Shown here: positions 1 through 9,106 of the stretch, one piece after another
Numbering within the stretch: position 1 is the first letter of the stretch
Layout of the letters: each line of letters opens with the position of its first letter
Assembly (NCBI GenBank): GCA_021777995.1
Contig: JAJYCW010000023.1
Coordinates: 1-39,044 of the forward strand
Origin: a bacterium
Lineage (GTDB): Bacteria; Armatimonadota; Chthonomonadetes; Chthonomonadales; Chthonomonadaceae
DNA: 39,044 nt
Direction: 5' to 3'
Made by a program: the position numbers and the translations under genes
The notes under the pieces: model-generated
Seen by the model: the letters and a program-made list of their open reading frames with translations, nothing else
Databases searched by the model: none
What the model was told of the DNA's origin: nothing

Positions 1-620
1 CAGCAGCACCTGTTCAAAGTTCAAATCAGTCCGCGGACCCACGTCAGTACGGAATTGGATCGCTTCTACCACCAACCGTAATTTATGAACAGCCACCCAG
101 TCAGCCAAGTATGCCAGCGCAGGTTTATTCGCCGCCTCTGCCAAATATCAAGCCGGAGACTAAGGCGGGTGCTTCACGTACTGCAACGCCGGGCGGGCAT
201 AGTAAGATTGTGATTGATGTTGGCAAACACTCCTCTGCATCGGCGGAAACTACGCCAGGAGAAAAAATCGAACTGCAGGTGGGGGCGAGCCCGAGCACAG
301 ACACACCACCTGCGCACCCAAATCAGAATGCCCGATCATACATGGCTGTGGCGCAAGCCGAGCAGGTGCAGGGAGAATACCAAAAGGCTATTGCTGCCTA
401 CACCAGTGCACTACCCACCGCCGCCGACGACCAAGCCTCTATTTATCAGCAGATTGCACTATGCTACCAGCATCTGCATGATTACCAAAATGCGGTAACC
501 AACTATCAACAGGCAATACACGCTTACAATGCGCTTGTGTCTGCCGGAAAGCGTGCTGTAGAATCGAAATTTGGCATACAGGCATGCGAGGCAGGTATTA
601 AAACATGCAGCCTACAGTAA
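1..620 (+). CDS. TPR-containing protein, 5' end outside window
   Basis: The reading frame is open from the first in-frame codon at position 3, so the true start lies upstream and only the C-terminal part (about 205 residues) is seen. An ATG at 111 exists but has no clear ribosome binding site, and the same low-complexity composition continues before it. The N-terminal half is rich in Pro, Ser, Gln and Thr and is probably disordered. The C-terminal half has the spacing of tetratricopeptide repeats, with helices such as AVAQAEQVQGEYQKAIAAYT and a following LCYQHLHDYQNAVTNYQQAI, which suggests a protein-protein interaction module. The stop overlaps the start of the next gene by 16 bases, pointing to translational coupling. 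Enzymatic function cannot be assigned. Presence of TPRs is fairly sure; role and full length are unknown. Confidence 0.6.
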   Translation, partial: AAPVQSSNQSADPRQYGIGSLLPPTVIYEQPPSQPSMPAQVYSPPLPNIKPETKAGASRTATPGGHSKIVIDVGKHSSASAETTPGEKIELQVGASPSTDTPPAHPNQNARSYMAVAQAEQVQGEYQKAIAAYTSALPTAADDQASIYQQIALCYQHLHDYQNAVTNYQQAIHAYNALVSAGKRAVESKFGIQACEAGIKTCSLQ

Positions 621-2419
621 CCCACCGCAGAAAGTGGTGCCTTTCCATACCGGTTGTGCTGCTAGCCGCCCTGCCCAGTTCTGCACAGGCGCAGGTTGGT
701 GGTTCCGCAGGAAATGATGTGCCAACCATTCTGCTTTATGTCCAGCGCCCGGCAGGTATGCCGCTCAAAATTGGTGATCCTATACTGGAAATGTCCGACC
801 TCCTGCTCACAGGGATCGAGCAAACCGGCAAGTTTAAAATCAAGCTGTTTGATCCCAACGAACCCACTGTTACACAGGCTGTATCATCCGGACGGATCCC
901 TGCTGGCCTCCTTCAACAAAGGATTACACTGAGTACATTGGAGACAGTGGCATCAGCCCTTAATCTGGGACATGCGTTGCTTGTTGAACCCTCATTTTCG
1001 CGATCTGGAATGAAGGTGAATGCTCAATTCGGTGTGCTTAACGGTCCCAGTATCTGGACTACCGCGATGTCGAATGGCTTCAATCTTCAGGATGTCGCGG
1101 CTCTGCGTGGGTTGAGTGGTCAGAAGCGGCAAGATGCAATTATATCCCTTGCCGTTGATGAGGTCACCGCTCAGATTGGTGCTCCTACTCACTTTGCCAG
1201 CGCTATAAGACTAAATGAGGTTAAGAAGACTAATCTGCTGGATATGCCCGGCACCAAGGCAAAACCTGCGACTGCTGCCCCGCAGGGCAGGACCAGTACC
1301 AGCACCCCTCCAGATACTTCCGCGGCTGCCGTAGCAGGTAGCTCAGGATCCAGCCAACCTAGCACCAGAATTCCAGCTGTGGCATCTGGCCAGACCGAAG
1401 ATTATGCAAGGCAGGCGGAATTGTATGCTAACAACGGCGACATTACTTCGGAGGTGGTGATGTTGCGCCGAGCCATCAACCAGCACCCGCAGCAGGGAGC
1501 ATTGCGCGTTCGGCTGATAAAGGCGTATCAGCAGTTGGGTCTCGGCAACCTAGCGATGCAGGAAGCCTCGCGCGCGATTTCACTGGATCCTGCAAACGTT
1601 GACCTTAAATTAATGTACGGTACCTCACTGCTATCGGCTGGCAATCTGAAGGCGGCAATGCAGGTTCTAAGCGGATTGGCGGTAGCTGCACCCAAGAACC
1701 CAAACGTGCTCCTCGCCTATGGCGACGGTTTAATGGCAGATGGACATTTCAACGAAGCGGTAACGGCCTATCATTCTGCTGAGGCACTACCCGACGCGGG
1801 CAACGCACCTCATTGGCGTCTGGCGATCGCCTATGCTGCACAGGCCGATGGCGATACTGACTTCTACACCCGTAGTATTGCTCAGCTTGCTAAAACAGCC
1901 GACGCTGGTGGCGGTATGCCTCAAGGGTACCGGAAGGTGTGGATGACGCTTCTTGCGCAAATGGATAGTCGTATAAAGGATATGTCTGACGTGGTGCGAA
2001 ATCTTTATACGCAGGCTGCAAATGGAGCCAGTAATCCCAGTGCACTGCAATCTACCGTTACCGGGCTTACCACACGCACTGCGGCGCTAAGTACGTACAT
2101 TAAACAACTACCTCATCCCCCGGGCACGGCAGATATAGGTGCGCATTTCGAACAGGCTGCAGCTTTACTCAGCCAATCTGCGGCAATACTGCAGGATGCA
2201 TTAAAACATCCCGAAAATGCTATTACGGAGATTCGCGGGTCCCTGTTGCTTGCTCGTGTCAATACATTCGAGGCTTTGGCCAGCGGTGAAAAGCAGATGA
2301 GGCAAGATGCCGCTCCTGCACCGACTGACGGAAGCAACACTGGCTCGTCCAACAGTACTGACCCTTCATCCCAAACGGGAGGCCAAACGGGTGACGCATT
2401 TAATGGCGACAGCGGTTAG
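605..2419 (+). CDS. Secreted TPR-repeat protein
   Basis: This 604-residue protein begins with a basic stretch (HRRKW) followed by a hydrophobic segment and an ASS-A-QAQ-type cleavage region, a plausible Sec signal peptide ending near residue 30. Residues about 30-210 form an unrecognised domain that starts VPTILLYVQRP. A Pro/Ser/Thr linker (about 220-262) follows, then TPR-like helices at about 264-420 (for example RRAINQHPQQGALRVRLIKA and ASRAISLDPANVDLK). The tail is Gly/Ser/Asp rich. It overlaps the upstream TPR gene by 16 bases and the downstream PilZ gene by 17 bases, so the three are very likely one translationally coupled operon. A periplasmic or surface scaffold role is an inference from signal peptide plus TPR; no catalytic motif is visible. 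Confidence 0.7.
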   Translation: MQPTVTHRRKWCLSIPVVLLAALPSSAQAQVGGSAGNDVPTILLYVQRPAGMPLKIGDPILEMSDLLLTGIEQTGKFKIKLFDPNEPTVTQAVSSGRIPAGLLQQRITLSTLETVASALNLGHALLVEPSFSRSGMKVNAQFGVLNGPSIWTTAMSNGFNLQDVAALRGLSGQKRQDAIISLAVDEVTAQIGAPTHFASAIRLNEVKKTNLLDMPGTKAKPATAAPQGRTSTSTPPDTSAAAVAGSSGSSQPSTRIPAVASGQTEDYARQAELYANNGDITSEVVMLRRAINQHPQQGALRVRLIKAYQQLGLGNLAMQEASRAISLDPANVDLKLMYGTSLLSAGNLKAAMQVLSGLAVAAPKNPNVLLAYGDGLMADGHFNEAVTAYHSAEALPDAGNAPHWRLAIAYAAQADGDTDFYTRSIAQLAKTADAGGGMPQGYRKVWMTLLAQMDSRIKDMSDVVRNLYTQAANGASNPSALQSTVTGLTTRTAALSTYIKQLPHPPGTADIGAHFEQAAALLSQSAAILQDALKHPENAITEIRGSLLLARVNTFEALASGEKQMRQDAAPAPTDGSNTGSSNSTDPSSQTGGQTGDAFNGDSG

Positions 2420-3248
2420 TGAGTTGCTGTTCTGGGGGCTGCTTATTGGCGGCCTCGCGCTTACAGTCGGGGGCTCGTGGCAGTCAATACTGAGATACCG
2501 CGATTGGAAACGTGCTGGACAGTTCTCTGGCTCCGAGACGGTTCGTGCAGATCAAACGATCAAGGTGGGAATGGCTGGTACGGTTGAATTTGCGGGGAAT
2601 GCTACTCCTAAGTCCATAGCGTGCTCTGTGGTTGGTTGCAGCCGGTCCGTAGTAACCCTATTGGTAGACGGCTGGGAGGCAGGAATGCCAAGAAGCATAA
2701 TTGGCGCAGGTCGTGTCACTCATGTTGCCTTGCACTCACCGAGCGGCATACTGCAGTTCACCGCCAACATTCAGAGTTCTCATAACGACGGGACGGGCAG
2801 CCCTTCGCTTTTTGTGAGCCTCCCATTCTGGATTACGCGGATTCAGCGTAGGGCAGCGTTTCGCCAAAGGCTTTGCATGCCCGTAACCATACTTAATGAA
2901 CCGTGGCATACCACAGCGACCTCTGGGTTTTGCAGAAGCGGACTCGTGGATAACCTGTCTGCAAGTGGCTGCTGCATTGAACTAGAGGGAACGGGGTCCC
3001 CTCAGCAGGCTGCCGCCACGTTAGATCTACTTAAACCTGACACCATCATACTTGTCAAATTACCAATACCGGCCATATCGCGCGAGTTAAATGCCCGAGT
3101 GGTCATAAGCGAGAGGATATCGGTGCGCGGTGGAAACGGCGTGCGATTGCGATGCAGCTTCTTCGATATGCAGCCCTACGAACAAGAATTGCTGGTAAGT
3201 GCAGTGTTTGCAGCTCAAAGACAGAGTTTAAAGTTAGGAACCGCGTAA
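2403..3248 (+). CDS. Membrane-anchored PilZ domain (c-di-GMP-binding) protein
   Basis: The chosen ATG at 2403 has a GGGTGA ribosome binding site 8 bases upstream and begins MATAVSELLFWGLL, giving 281 residues. A longer in-frame start at 2307 lies deep inside the previous gene and has no such site. Residues about 5-25 form one transmembrane helix. The C-terminal half shows the PilZ signature: an RxxxR motif (RAAFR, near residue 149) and an [D/N]xSxxG motif (NLSASG, near residue 183), separated by about 30 residues as in YcgR-type proteins. PilZ domains bind cyclic di-GMP and typically control motility, pili or exopolysaccharide. The region between the helix and PilZ resembles the extra N-terminal barrel of YcgR-like proteins, but this is less sure. 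Coupling to two TPR genes suggests a c-di-GMP-responsive envelope complex (inference). Confidence 0.78.
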   Translation: MATAVSELLFWGLLIGGLALTVGGSWQSILRYRDWKRAGQFSGSETVRADQTIKVGMAGTVEFAGNATPKSIACSVVGCSRSVVTLLVDGWEAGMPRSIIGAGRVTHVALHSPSGILQFTANIQSSHNDGTGSPSLFVSLPFWITRIQRRAAFRQRLCMPVTILNEPWHTTATSGFCRSGLVDNLSASGCCIELEGTGSPQQAAATLDLLKPDTIILVKLPIPAISRELNARVVISERISVRGGNGVRLRCSFFDMQPYEQELLVSAVFAAQRQSLKLGTA

Positions 3249-3288
3249 GGAATGGTTGATAAGTTAGACGATGACAGGGTATATCTGC

Positions 3289-3312
3289 GCCACAGCCATA
3301 ATGGGCTGTGGC
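3289..3312. terminator. Stem-loop between convergent genes
   Basis: Perfect 9-bp inverted repeat GCCACAGCC / GGCTGTGGC with a 6-base ATAATG loop, lying between the convergent PilZ gene (stop 3248) and SDR gene (stop 3338). A second small hairpin CCGCA-ATTTC-TGCGG sits at 3320-3334. There is no strong T-tract on either side, so a bidirectional terminator is likely from position rather than from a canonical intrinsic signature. Confidence 0.5.
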
Positions 3313-3337
3313 TCAGATACCGCAATTTCTGCGGCCT

Positions 3338-4105
3338 TTAGTACTTCGTTACCTGCTGTACGAGCCCACCATCAACGTAATAGGTGCTCCCTGTAACGTA
3401 ACCAGCTTCGTCGCTTGCCAAGAAGACCGCGACCGAGGCAACATCCGCCGGTTTACCGAACCTACCCCAAGGAATTTCGCTAATAGCGTTGGCCGAGGCA
3501 ACCGGGTCGTTAAGTACGGCCTGATTGATGGGGGTTGCTATAGCGCCTGGCGCGATGTTATTTACATTGATCCCTACGCTGGCTAATTCAAGGGCCATAT
3601 TCCGCATCAGCATCCGCATACCACCCTTCGAGGTGCAGTACGGAGCGTAGCCAGGAAACGGAACATCTTCGTGAACTGAGGAGATATTGATAACTTTGCC
3701 GCCGTTGCCCTGCTTGAGCATTTGACGCACTACGGTTTGCGCTACCACAAACGCTCCGGTAAGGTTTACCCCTATCACGAACTGCCAATCCTCATCTGTA
3801 ATGTCAACAAACGGTTTCTTCACCTCAACACCGGCGTTGTTCACGACAATATCTATTTTCCCAAACTTTTCGAGAATAGAATTAATCATCGCCTCGACGT
3901 CAGTGCGTTTGCTAACATCAGCCGGCGCGCCAATTCCTTCCGTTGCTAAAGAGGCCACAGTTGCCTTTGCGGCTTCATCACGACTGCCGCCGGCCAGGTA
4001 GTTCACCGCAACATGCGCGCCCTCCGCAGCAAAACGCTGGGCAATGGCCTGGCCAATTCCGGAGTTGGCACCAGTTACCAATGCAACTTTTCCATTCAAC
4101 CGCAT
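3338..4105 (-). CDS. SDR-family oxidoreductase, glucose 1-dehydrogenase-like
   Basis: A 255-residue classical short-chain dehydrogenase. The Rossmann glycine motif TGANSGIG is at residues 11-18, NNAG at 89-92, and the catalytic Ser143, Tyr156 and Lys160 are in place (YCTSK). The C-terminus ends with the usual YVTGSTYYVDGG segment. The stretch around VHEDVPFPGYAPY and the overall length resemble NAD(P)-dependent glucose 1-dehydrogenases, which oxidise beta-D-glucose to gluconolactone, but substrate cannot be fixed from sequence because related SDRs use many polyols and ketones. Start: ATG at 4105 preceded by a strong GGGAGGTGAA site. It is a lone gene, convergent to the PilZ cluster and divergent from the DUF1800 gene. 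Cytosolic, since no signal peptide is present. Family certain, substrate about 50%. Confidence 0.85.
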   Translation of the reverse strand: MRLNGKVALVTGANSGIGQAIAQRFAAEGAHVAVNYLAGGSRDEAAKATVASLATEGIGAPADVSKRTDVEAMINSILEKFGKIDIVVNNAGVEVKKPFVDITDEDWQFVIGVNLTGAFVVAQTVVRQMLKQGNGGKVINISSVHEDVPFPGYAPYCTSKGGMRMLMRNMALELASVGINVNNIAPGAIATPINQAVLNDPVASANAISEIPWGRFGKPADVASVAVFLASDEAGYVTGSTYYVDGGLVQQVTKY

Positions 4106-4525
4106 TTATTCACCTCCCGTAACATTCCAGTCTAAATACCGACCAATTCGCTAAAGGGTTTCAACGCTGGGTGCTTACATTCCTGCCATCAACATATTGG
4201 TTACGCTTTTTTCGGCTCGTATCTGCGACGCGTTAAGGGTAGGCGGCGTTAGCGGCGGTAAAGCTTAGAGCTTCACGCAGCTCGTCGGTCCCAGTTTGTG
4301 CACTTCTCCTTTTGGTATACGCATTGACGCCAATGCGCTGAGTCAGTGGAATATTGAGAGATTTCGCACTTTATTTTTAATGTAACTGAACAACGGAGAG
4401 TTTGTGACGTCTTGAAACCGTGCGGTTAGTGCCCTGCAGCCGGAACTGCAGGTGGTGGCACGCTCTACCGCCCTTTTACTAGAGATTGCTCTCTTGCTTC
4501 ATTACCCTGGTTAAGGAGTACGCGC
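4106..4525. promoter_or_regulatory. Divergent intergenic region with two small inverted repeats
   Basis: This 420-base gap separates the divergent SDR and DUF1800 genes and holds no convincing coding frame. Two inverted repeats stand out: CGCATTG-ACGC-CAATGCG at 4320-4337 and CCTGCAG-CCGGAA-CTGCAGG at 4433-4452. Either could be an operator or a short hairpin. The first shares the CATTG-N4-CAATG layout with a repeat at 36991-37008. No riboswitch fold was recognised. Confidence 0.35.
4354..4381 (+). promoter_or_regulatory. Candidate sigma70 promoter for the DUF1800 operon
   Basis: TTGAGA (4354-4359) and TTTAAT (4376-4381) are separated by 16 bases, in the direction of the DUF1800 gene whose ATG is about 145 bases further on. 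The match is moderate, and the long leader makes it uncertain. Confidence 0.3.
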
Positions 4526-5896
4526 ATGAGCGTAGATGTTCACTCGAAAGAATACCAGCAGATGGCGCACCTGTTAAGGCGGGCCGGCTTCGGAGCAGAC
4601 CATGAGACGATACAGCGATACGTGCGCGACGGGTTACGCGCGGCTGTTGATCGCTTGGTAAACTTCAATCCTGACAATGACCTTGTTGACGATGTGCAGG
4701 ACAGCCTGCAATATGACATTGGTGCGAAAAGAGATCTTAACGCACTGCAGCTTTGGTGGCTTAACAGGATGATGCACAGTCCAAATCCATTACAAGAGAA
4801 GATGGTTCTATTCTGGCACGGACATTTTGTTTCAGCCTATCAGAAGGTGACCGACACCTCGCTCTTATTCCGTCAAAACCAGCTATTCAGAAGAATGGGG
4901 ATGGGAAACTTCCGAGATCTTACCCAGGCAGTATCCAAAGATCCAGCAATGATTCTTTACCTTGATAACCAGACTAATCGCAAGGGACATGCGAATGAGA
5001 ATTATGGCCGAGAGCTGATGGAACTGTTCACGTTGGGCATAGGGCACTACACAGAGGAGGACGTGCGCCAAGGGGCCAGGGCATTTACTGGTTGGAGCCT
5101 CAATCGAGCCACCAAGGAGTTTATGTTCATTCCTGGGCAGCACGACGATGGAGTCAAGACATTCCTTGGCCAAACCGGCAATTTTAATGGCAATGACGTC
5201 GTGGATATTATTGTGCAGCAACCTGCCTGTGCGCCATTTATATGCACGAAGCTCTTCAAGTTCTTCATACATGATAACCCCACGCCGTCAGACGTTAAGC
5301 CATTCGCCGATGTAATGGTAAAGCACAACCTGGATATCAAGCCAGTACTTAGCGCCATGTTTACGTCTCCTATCTTTTACAGCGATAAGGCCATGTGGCA
5401 GAAATTCAAAAGCCCGACGGAGTTTGTAGTTGACTCACTACGTACTACGGGCACAGAAATTCCACTTCGTGCGGCGCCGTATTCGATGCGCGCAATGGGC
5501 CAGGAGCTTTTCAATGCACCTAGTGTAAAAGGTTGGGACGGAGGAACGACGTGGATTAACACGACGACGCTCTTTGCTCGCTTCAACTATTGTGTTATGC
5601 TTGCCCGTATGAACGCTGCAAACAGTACACTGCTCGATACGATAGACCAGACGCTGGCATCGGGCAGCCTGCAATCGGATGGCGCGGTCGTTGATTACTA
5701 CGCTGCTCACATCCTTCATCGGCCCCTTTCTTCTAGTGCGCGAGCAGTGATGGTGGACTACCTTAATACCGGGCGCGACGGAAACCCCGAACCATTTGAG
5801 TTGCCACAGGGTGGCCGTGTAAAGCCTGAAACACGGCTAAAGGTTCACGGATTAGTGCACATGATCATGCTGGCTCCAGAGTTTCAACTGGTATAG
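4526..5896 (+). CDS. DUF1800 family protein
   Basis: A 456-residue DUF1800 protein. Family hallmarks are visible in order: HLLRRAGFG near the N-terminus, PLQEKMVLFWHGHF near residue 93, ENYGRELMELFTLG around 157-170 directly followed by YTEEDVRQGARAFTGW, and a C-terminal segment ending in MIMLAPEFQ. The biochemical role of DUF1800 is not established; the family is nearly always encoded just before a DUF1501 protein, as here (42-base gap), and is common in bacteria with large secretomes. No signal peptide is visible, unlike the partner, which carries a Tat signal. Start ATG 4526 has AAGGAG seven bases upstream. Family assignment is firm; function is unknown. Confidence 0.9.
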   Translation: MSVDVHSKEYQQMAHLLRRAGFGADHETIQRYVRDGLRAAVDRLVNFNPDNDLVDDVQDSLQYDIGAKRDLNALQLWWLNRMMHSPNPLQEKMVLFWHGHFVSAYQKVTDTSLLFRQNQLFRRMGMGNFRDLTQAVSKDPAMILYLDNQTNRKGHANENYGRELMELFTLGIGHYTEEDVRQGARAFTGWSLNRATKEFMFIPGQHDDGVKTFLGQTGNFNGNDVVDIIVQQPACAPFICTKLFKFFIHDNPTPSDVKPFADVMVKHNLDIKPVLSAMFTSPIFYSDKAMWQKFKSPTEFVVDSLRTTGTEIPLRAAPYSMRAMGQELFNAPSVKGWDGGTTWINTTTLFARFNYCVMLARMNAANSTLLDTIDQTLASGSLQSDGAVVDYYAAHILHRPLSSSARAVMVDYLNTGRDGNPEPFELPQGGRVKPETRLKVHGLVHMIMLAPEFQLV

Positions 5897-5938
5897 CCAC
5901 TAAACTGCTTCGCACCGATTGCAAATAGGAGTAATTCC

Positions 5939-7240
5939 ATGTCATCTTCGAGACGTGTATTTATTAAAAATGGCCTTACGTTCGTTTCATTGGGGATGGC
6001 TGCCCCGGCTATGATTGCCAGGGCCGCAGCGGATGCTTCGTCCCCGACGGCGAATCCCACGAAGAAGGGCAATATACTGGTGGTTCTTCAGATGTTTGGC
6101 GGGAATGATGGCTTAAATACGCTCATTCCCTATGCTGATCCACTCTACTACAAAAACCGGCCAACCATCGGCATTAAACAGTCAGAAGTTGTACAACTTG
6201 GTCCTAAGGTAGGCCTTCACCCGGGCATGGCATCTATGAAGACCCTCTTTGACAAGGGCGTTCTGGGCGTGATTCAGGGTGTTGGCTACCCACAACCCAA
6301 TCTCTCGCATTTCCGCAGCGCTGAAATATGGGAAACCGCTGATCCTACCTCTACGGTAGTAACAGAAGGATGGTTGGGGCGGTACTTTGATGATGATGGG
6401 CATCTGCGCGATAATCCATTGGCAGGGATTAACTTCGGCGCCGAGCTACCCAAGACTCTCTACTCAGATTATGGATCGGTGGTCTCCATGCAAAGCCCAC
6501 AAACGTATGGTATGACCACCCTCTCACCGGTCGACGCGAAGCCGGAGGTGGAAGCTTTTACCAAACTTTACACTACGGGTACCATGGCTGCCAACTATGA
6601 TGACATGGTAAAGAAGATCGGGGAGGATGCATATAGCACAAGTGAGCAGATAAAGCGTGCACTCCGATTGGATAGTAAGCATGAACAGGAGGTTCCTCTC
6701 GGTTCGCCGTCTCCACGCTCTCTTACCGCACCTGCCTACCCCGTGGCCGCGCGCGGTGGTATGTCACCGTTGGCAAAAAACTTGAAGATGGTTGCCCAGC
6801 TTATGGCCGCGGACCTTGGAACGCGTGTCTTCTACGTATCTCAAGGGGGCTTCGATACTCATGCGAACCAGGCTCCAACGCAAGCCGCTCTGCTGCAGGA
6901 TTTAGCGGATAGTTTGACTGCTTTCTATTCTGACCTTGAGCAGCGGGGACTTGCAGATCGCGTTACGCTAGTAACATTTTCGGAATTTGGACGCAGGGTA
7001 CAGGAAAATGCATCGTTAGGAACCGACCACGGTACCGCCAGTTGCCAATTTGTGATTGGAGGAAAGGTGAAAGGCGGTCTTTATGGAACTTATCCCGCAC
7101 TAGATGACCTCGACATGGGGAACCTTAAGTTCAGCACTGATTTTAGGCAGGTGTACGCTGCACTGCTAGATAACTGGCTTGGGGTGTCTTCTCAAAAGGT
7201 TCTGAACGGTACGTTCCAACCAGTCCAATTTCTGGCCTAA
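5939..7240 (+). CDS. DUF1501 family protein, Tat-exported
   Basis: A 433-residue DUF1501 protein. The N-terminus carries a twin-arginine motif SRRVFIK (residues 4-10), then a moderately hydrophobic stretch and an ARAA cleavage region near residue 29, so export in folded form by Tat is predicted. Family features include VVLQMFGGNDGLNTLIPYAD soon after the signal, SQGGFDTHANQ in the middle and EFGRRVQEN...GTDHGTA near the C-terminus, which place it in the alkaline-phosphatase/sulfatase-like fold group. The catalytic role of DUF1501 is not established. Start ATG 5939 has TAGGAG seven bases upstream. It follows the DUF1800 gene by 42 bases and is followed by a strong terminator, so the two form a simple two-gene operon. 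Confidence 0.9.
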   Translation: MSSSRRVFIKNGLTFVSLGMAAPAMIARAAADASSPTANPTKKGNILVVLQMFGGNDGLNTLIPYADPLYYKNRPTIGIKQSEVVQLGPKVGLHPGMASMKTLFDKGVLGVIQGVGYPQPNLSHFRSAEIWETADPTSTVVTEGWLGRYFDDDGHLRDNPLAGINFGAELPKTLYSDYGSVVSMQSPQTYGMTTLSPVDAKPEVEAFTKLYTTGTMAANYDDMVKKIGEDAYSTSEQIKRALRLDSKHEQEVPLGSPSPRSLTAPAYPVAARGGMSPLAKNLKMVAQLMAADLGTRVFYVSQGGFDTHANQAPTQAALLQDLADSLTAFYSDLEQRGLADRVTLVTFSEFGRRVQENASLGTDHGTASCQFVIGGKVKGGLYGTYPALDDLDMGNLKFSTDFRQVYAALLDNWLGVSSQKVLNGTFQPVQFLA

Positions 7241-7262
7241 TTGTTGTTATCACTTAATCAAC

Positions 7263-7305
7263 GGCCGTCTCCTCTATCTCAACGATTAGAGAGACGGCCA
7301 TTTTT
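7263..7305 (+). terminator. Rho-independent terminator of the DUF1800-DUF1501 operon
   Basis: GGCCGTCTC (7263-7271) pairs with GAGACGGCC (7291-7299), with further partial pairing inside the loop, and is followed by a short A-TTTTT run (7300-7305). Position 22 bases after the DUF1501 stop fits an intrinsic terminator. Confidence 0.85.
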
Positions 7306-7335
7306 GGCACACAATCCACTGCGGAGATGCGATCC

Positions 7336-8868
7336 CTAATGTCGCACTTGCAGTGCCCCAATAGATACACCGCTCATTGGAAGTGGTGTATTTACAAGGT
7401 CGTGGCCGCCGTTATCAGTCACAATTACGCCCGCATGAGCGGCAGGGGATTTTGCCTTAAGCTGAAACGGGTCTGCAAATCCTCTTCCCTCGGCAATAGC
7501 AATCGGTCCAACAAACTGTGGATCCGCAAAGAGCGCGCGCGGGTCATGAGGGAGTCCAATCTGTTTGCCATAGTAGAGGTTGTTATCGAAGCGCGTGTTA
7601 ACAGACTTGCTCAAGTGATAGGCAACGGATCCGGAACTATAGATGATGTTATTCTGGAACAGAGTGTCAGTAGCATAACCGCCCCAACTGTTGGACCGTA
7701 AAAAACTGATGTCATTGCTTCCGACTGGTTTTGGACCAATTATAATGGTGTTGTTGTAAATGCGAGTTCCGGAACAGGGGCCTGCAATATGGATGGTTGG
7801 TGAGAAGTTGCCCGGGCGATAACCATCATCTACGCTAAGGTTGTACCGAATAATCGGTCCAACGTTGCCGGCGTTGAACGAGGGTGCTGATCCCCCATCA
7901 TCACAGACCAACAGAAAGCCACCTTCATTGTCATGGCTGTAGTTGTACTGAATAATGGTGTTGCGACAGTCCCAGTCAGCATCAAAGCCCTGTGCGTCTC
8001 CTGTTATGCCATGTTGCCCGCTAACCTCGTTGTACTGCACAATTGTGTTGTCGCAACCCCAGGGCCAGATGCCAGCTGCGTACTCCTTGAGAGGCAGGTG
8101 AAGACCAGAGTCCCGCACTACGTTGTATTCTACAATACACCCATCGCAAGCTATTGGCACGATGCCATCACCACCTGTATCGATAAGGGTGTTGTTGCGA
8201 ATGACCACGTGAAGGCTGGGATACCAGTTGCTTCGTGAGGTATATCCCCCGCCGACAATTCCGTTCCTATCGCATCTTTCAAGGAGGCATCCCCGAATAG
8301 TGAGTCCGTCAAACCTGGAATGCACGGTTCCTGTACAGTTCCAGTCTATTCCGGCACCTCCACCCGCAGATTTTACAAGCGAGCCGTTTACGTCATGAAT
8401 ATGCAGGTTACGAAGCACCAAGTCATGGCAGGTGGTTCCGTCTGATGCGAGTAGACTAACGCCCATTCGTCGAGGTTCGCGCGTTTGGCCCAAATTGGAT
8501 ATTGCGACGTTCTCCAGCGTAAGGTAAGAGCAGTTAGTAAGTTTTACTGTGTTATTGATACCGCCGCCGGCTAGTTCAGGATCAGCACCATGTCCGTACC
8601 TTCCAATGACGATTCGAGCCTGAGGAGTACCTGTAGCCTCGACTGCAAGGTGCCCTGCAAAGGTGTCGCCGGCCCTGAAAAGTAATTTGTCCCCGGGCAT
8701 AAGTTGCGCGGTGCTCGCCTTTTGCAAGGTCTTCCACGCAGTTGCCACAGTTGTTCCAGCAGAGGCATCGTTGCCACCTACGGCATCAACGTAATAAGTG
8801 GAAGCCTGGCAGCAAGACACCGAGGCAATGGCTGCCAGGAGCAGAGCAGTCACTTTTATCTTGAACAT
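7336..8868 (-). CDS. Secreted right-handed parallel beta-helix protein (pectate-lyase-like)
   Basis: With the start at 8868 this is a 510-residue protein starting MFKIKV, followed by a hydrophobic h-region and a Cys-Gln-Ala-Ser cleavage area, a plausible signal peptide. A GGAG lies about 12 bases upstream; ATG at 8886 is an alternative start and the frame is open to 8958. After the signal, YYVDAVGGNDASAGT...AWKTLQKA is the typical entry to secreted beta-helix polysaccharide lyases and DUF1565-like proteins. The body has many short Asn-rich turns (IRNNTLIDTGGDGI, VEYNVVRDSG, QYNYSHDNEGGF), the hallmark of parallel beta-helix repeats. Substrate is unknown; pectin or another uronic polysaccharide is a guess. 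It lies downstream of the GH16 gene on the same strand, at the end of the LacI-headed glycan locus. Confidence 0.75.
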   Translation of the reverse strand: MFKIKVTALLLAAIASVSCCQASTYYVDAVGGNDASAGTTVATAWKTLQKASTAQLMPGDKLLFRAGDTFAGHLAVEATGTPQARIVIGRYGHGADPELAGGGINNTVKLTNCSYLTLENVAISNLGQTREPRRMGVSLLASDGTTCHDLVLRNLHIHDVNGSLVKSAGGGAGIDWNCTGTVHSRFDGLTIRGCLLERCDRNGIVGGGYTSRSNWYPSLHVVIRNNTLIDTGGDGIVPIACDGCIVEYNVVRDSGLHLPLKEYAAGIWPWGCDNTIVQYNEVSGQHGITGDAQGFDADWDCRNTIIQYNYSHDNEGGFLLVCDDGGSAPSFNAGNVGPIIRYNLSVDDGYRPGNFSPTIHIAGPCSGTRIYNNTIIIGPKPVGSNDISFLRSNSWGGYATDTLFQNNIIYSSGSVAYHLSKSVNTRFDNNLYYGKQIGLPHDPRALFADPQFVGPIAIAEGRGFADPFQLKAKSPAAHAGVIVTDNGGHDLVNTPLPMSGVSIGALQVRH

Positions 8869-9106
8869 GAACTTAGAAATCTCCATTGCGCAAATATTGG
8901 CTAACTCGCGCACTGTAAAGTATAGCTGGCATACAGCTATCAATCGTGTACAAACCAAACCTGGCTACGAAATCAATCCTGTAACTAGTCGACGAATTCA
9001 GCCGAGTAGATTGAGGGTTTCTTCAGGCATTTGTTGACACGTTGCACTAAATGCGAGGAGTTGAGCCGTGTGGGTTGATCGTTGTCTTCAAGGTGAAGGC
9101 ATTGTG

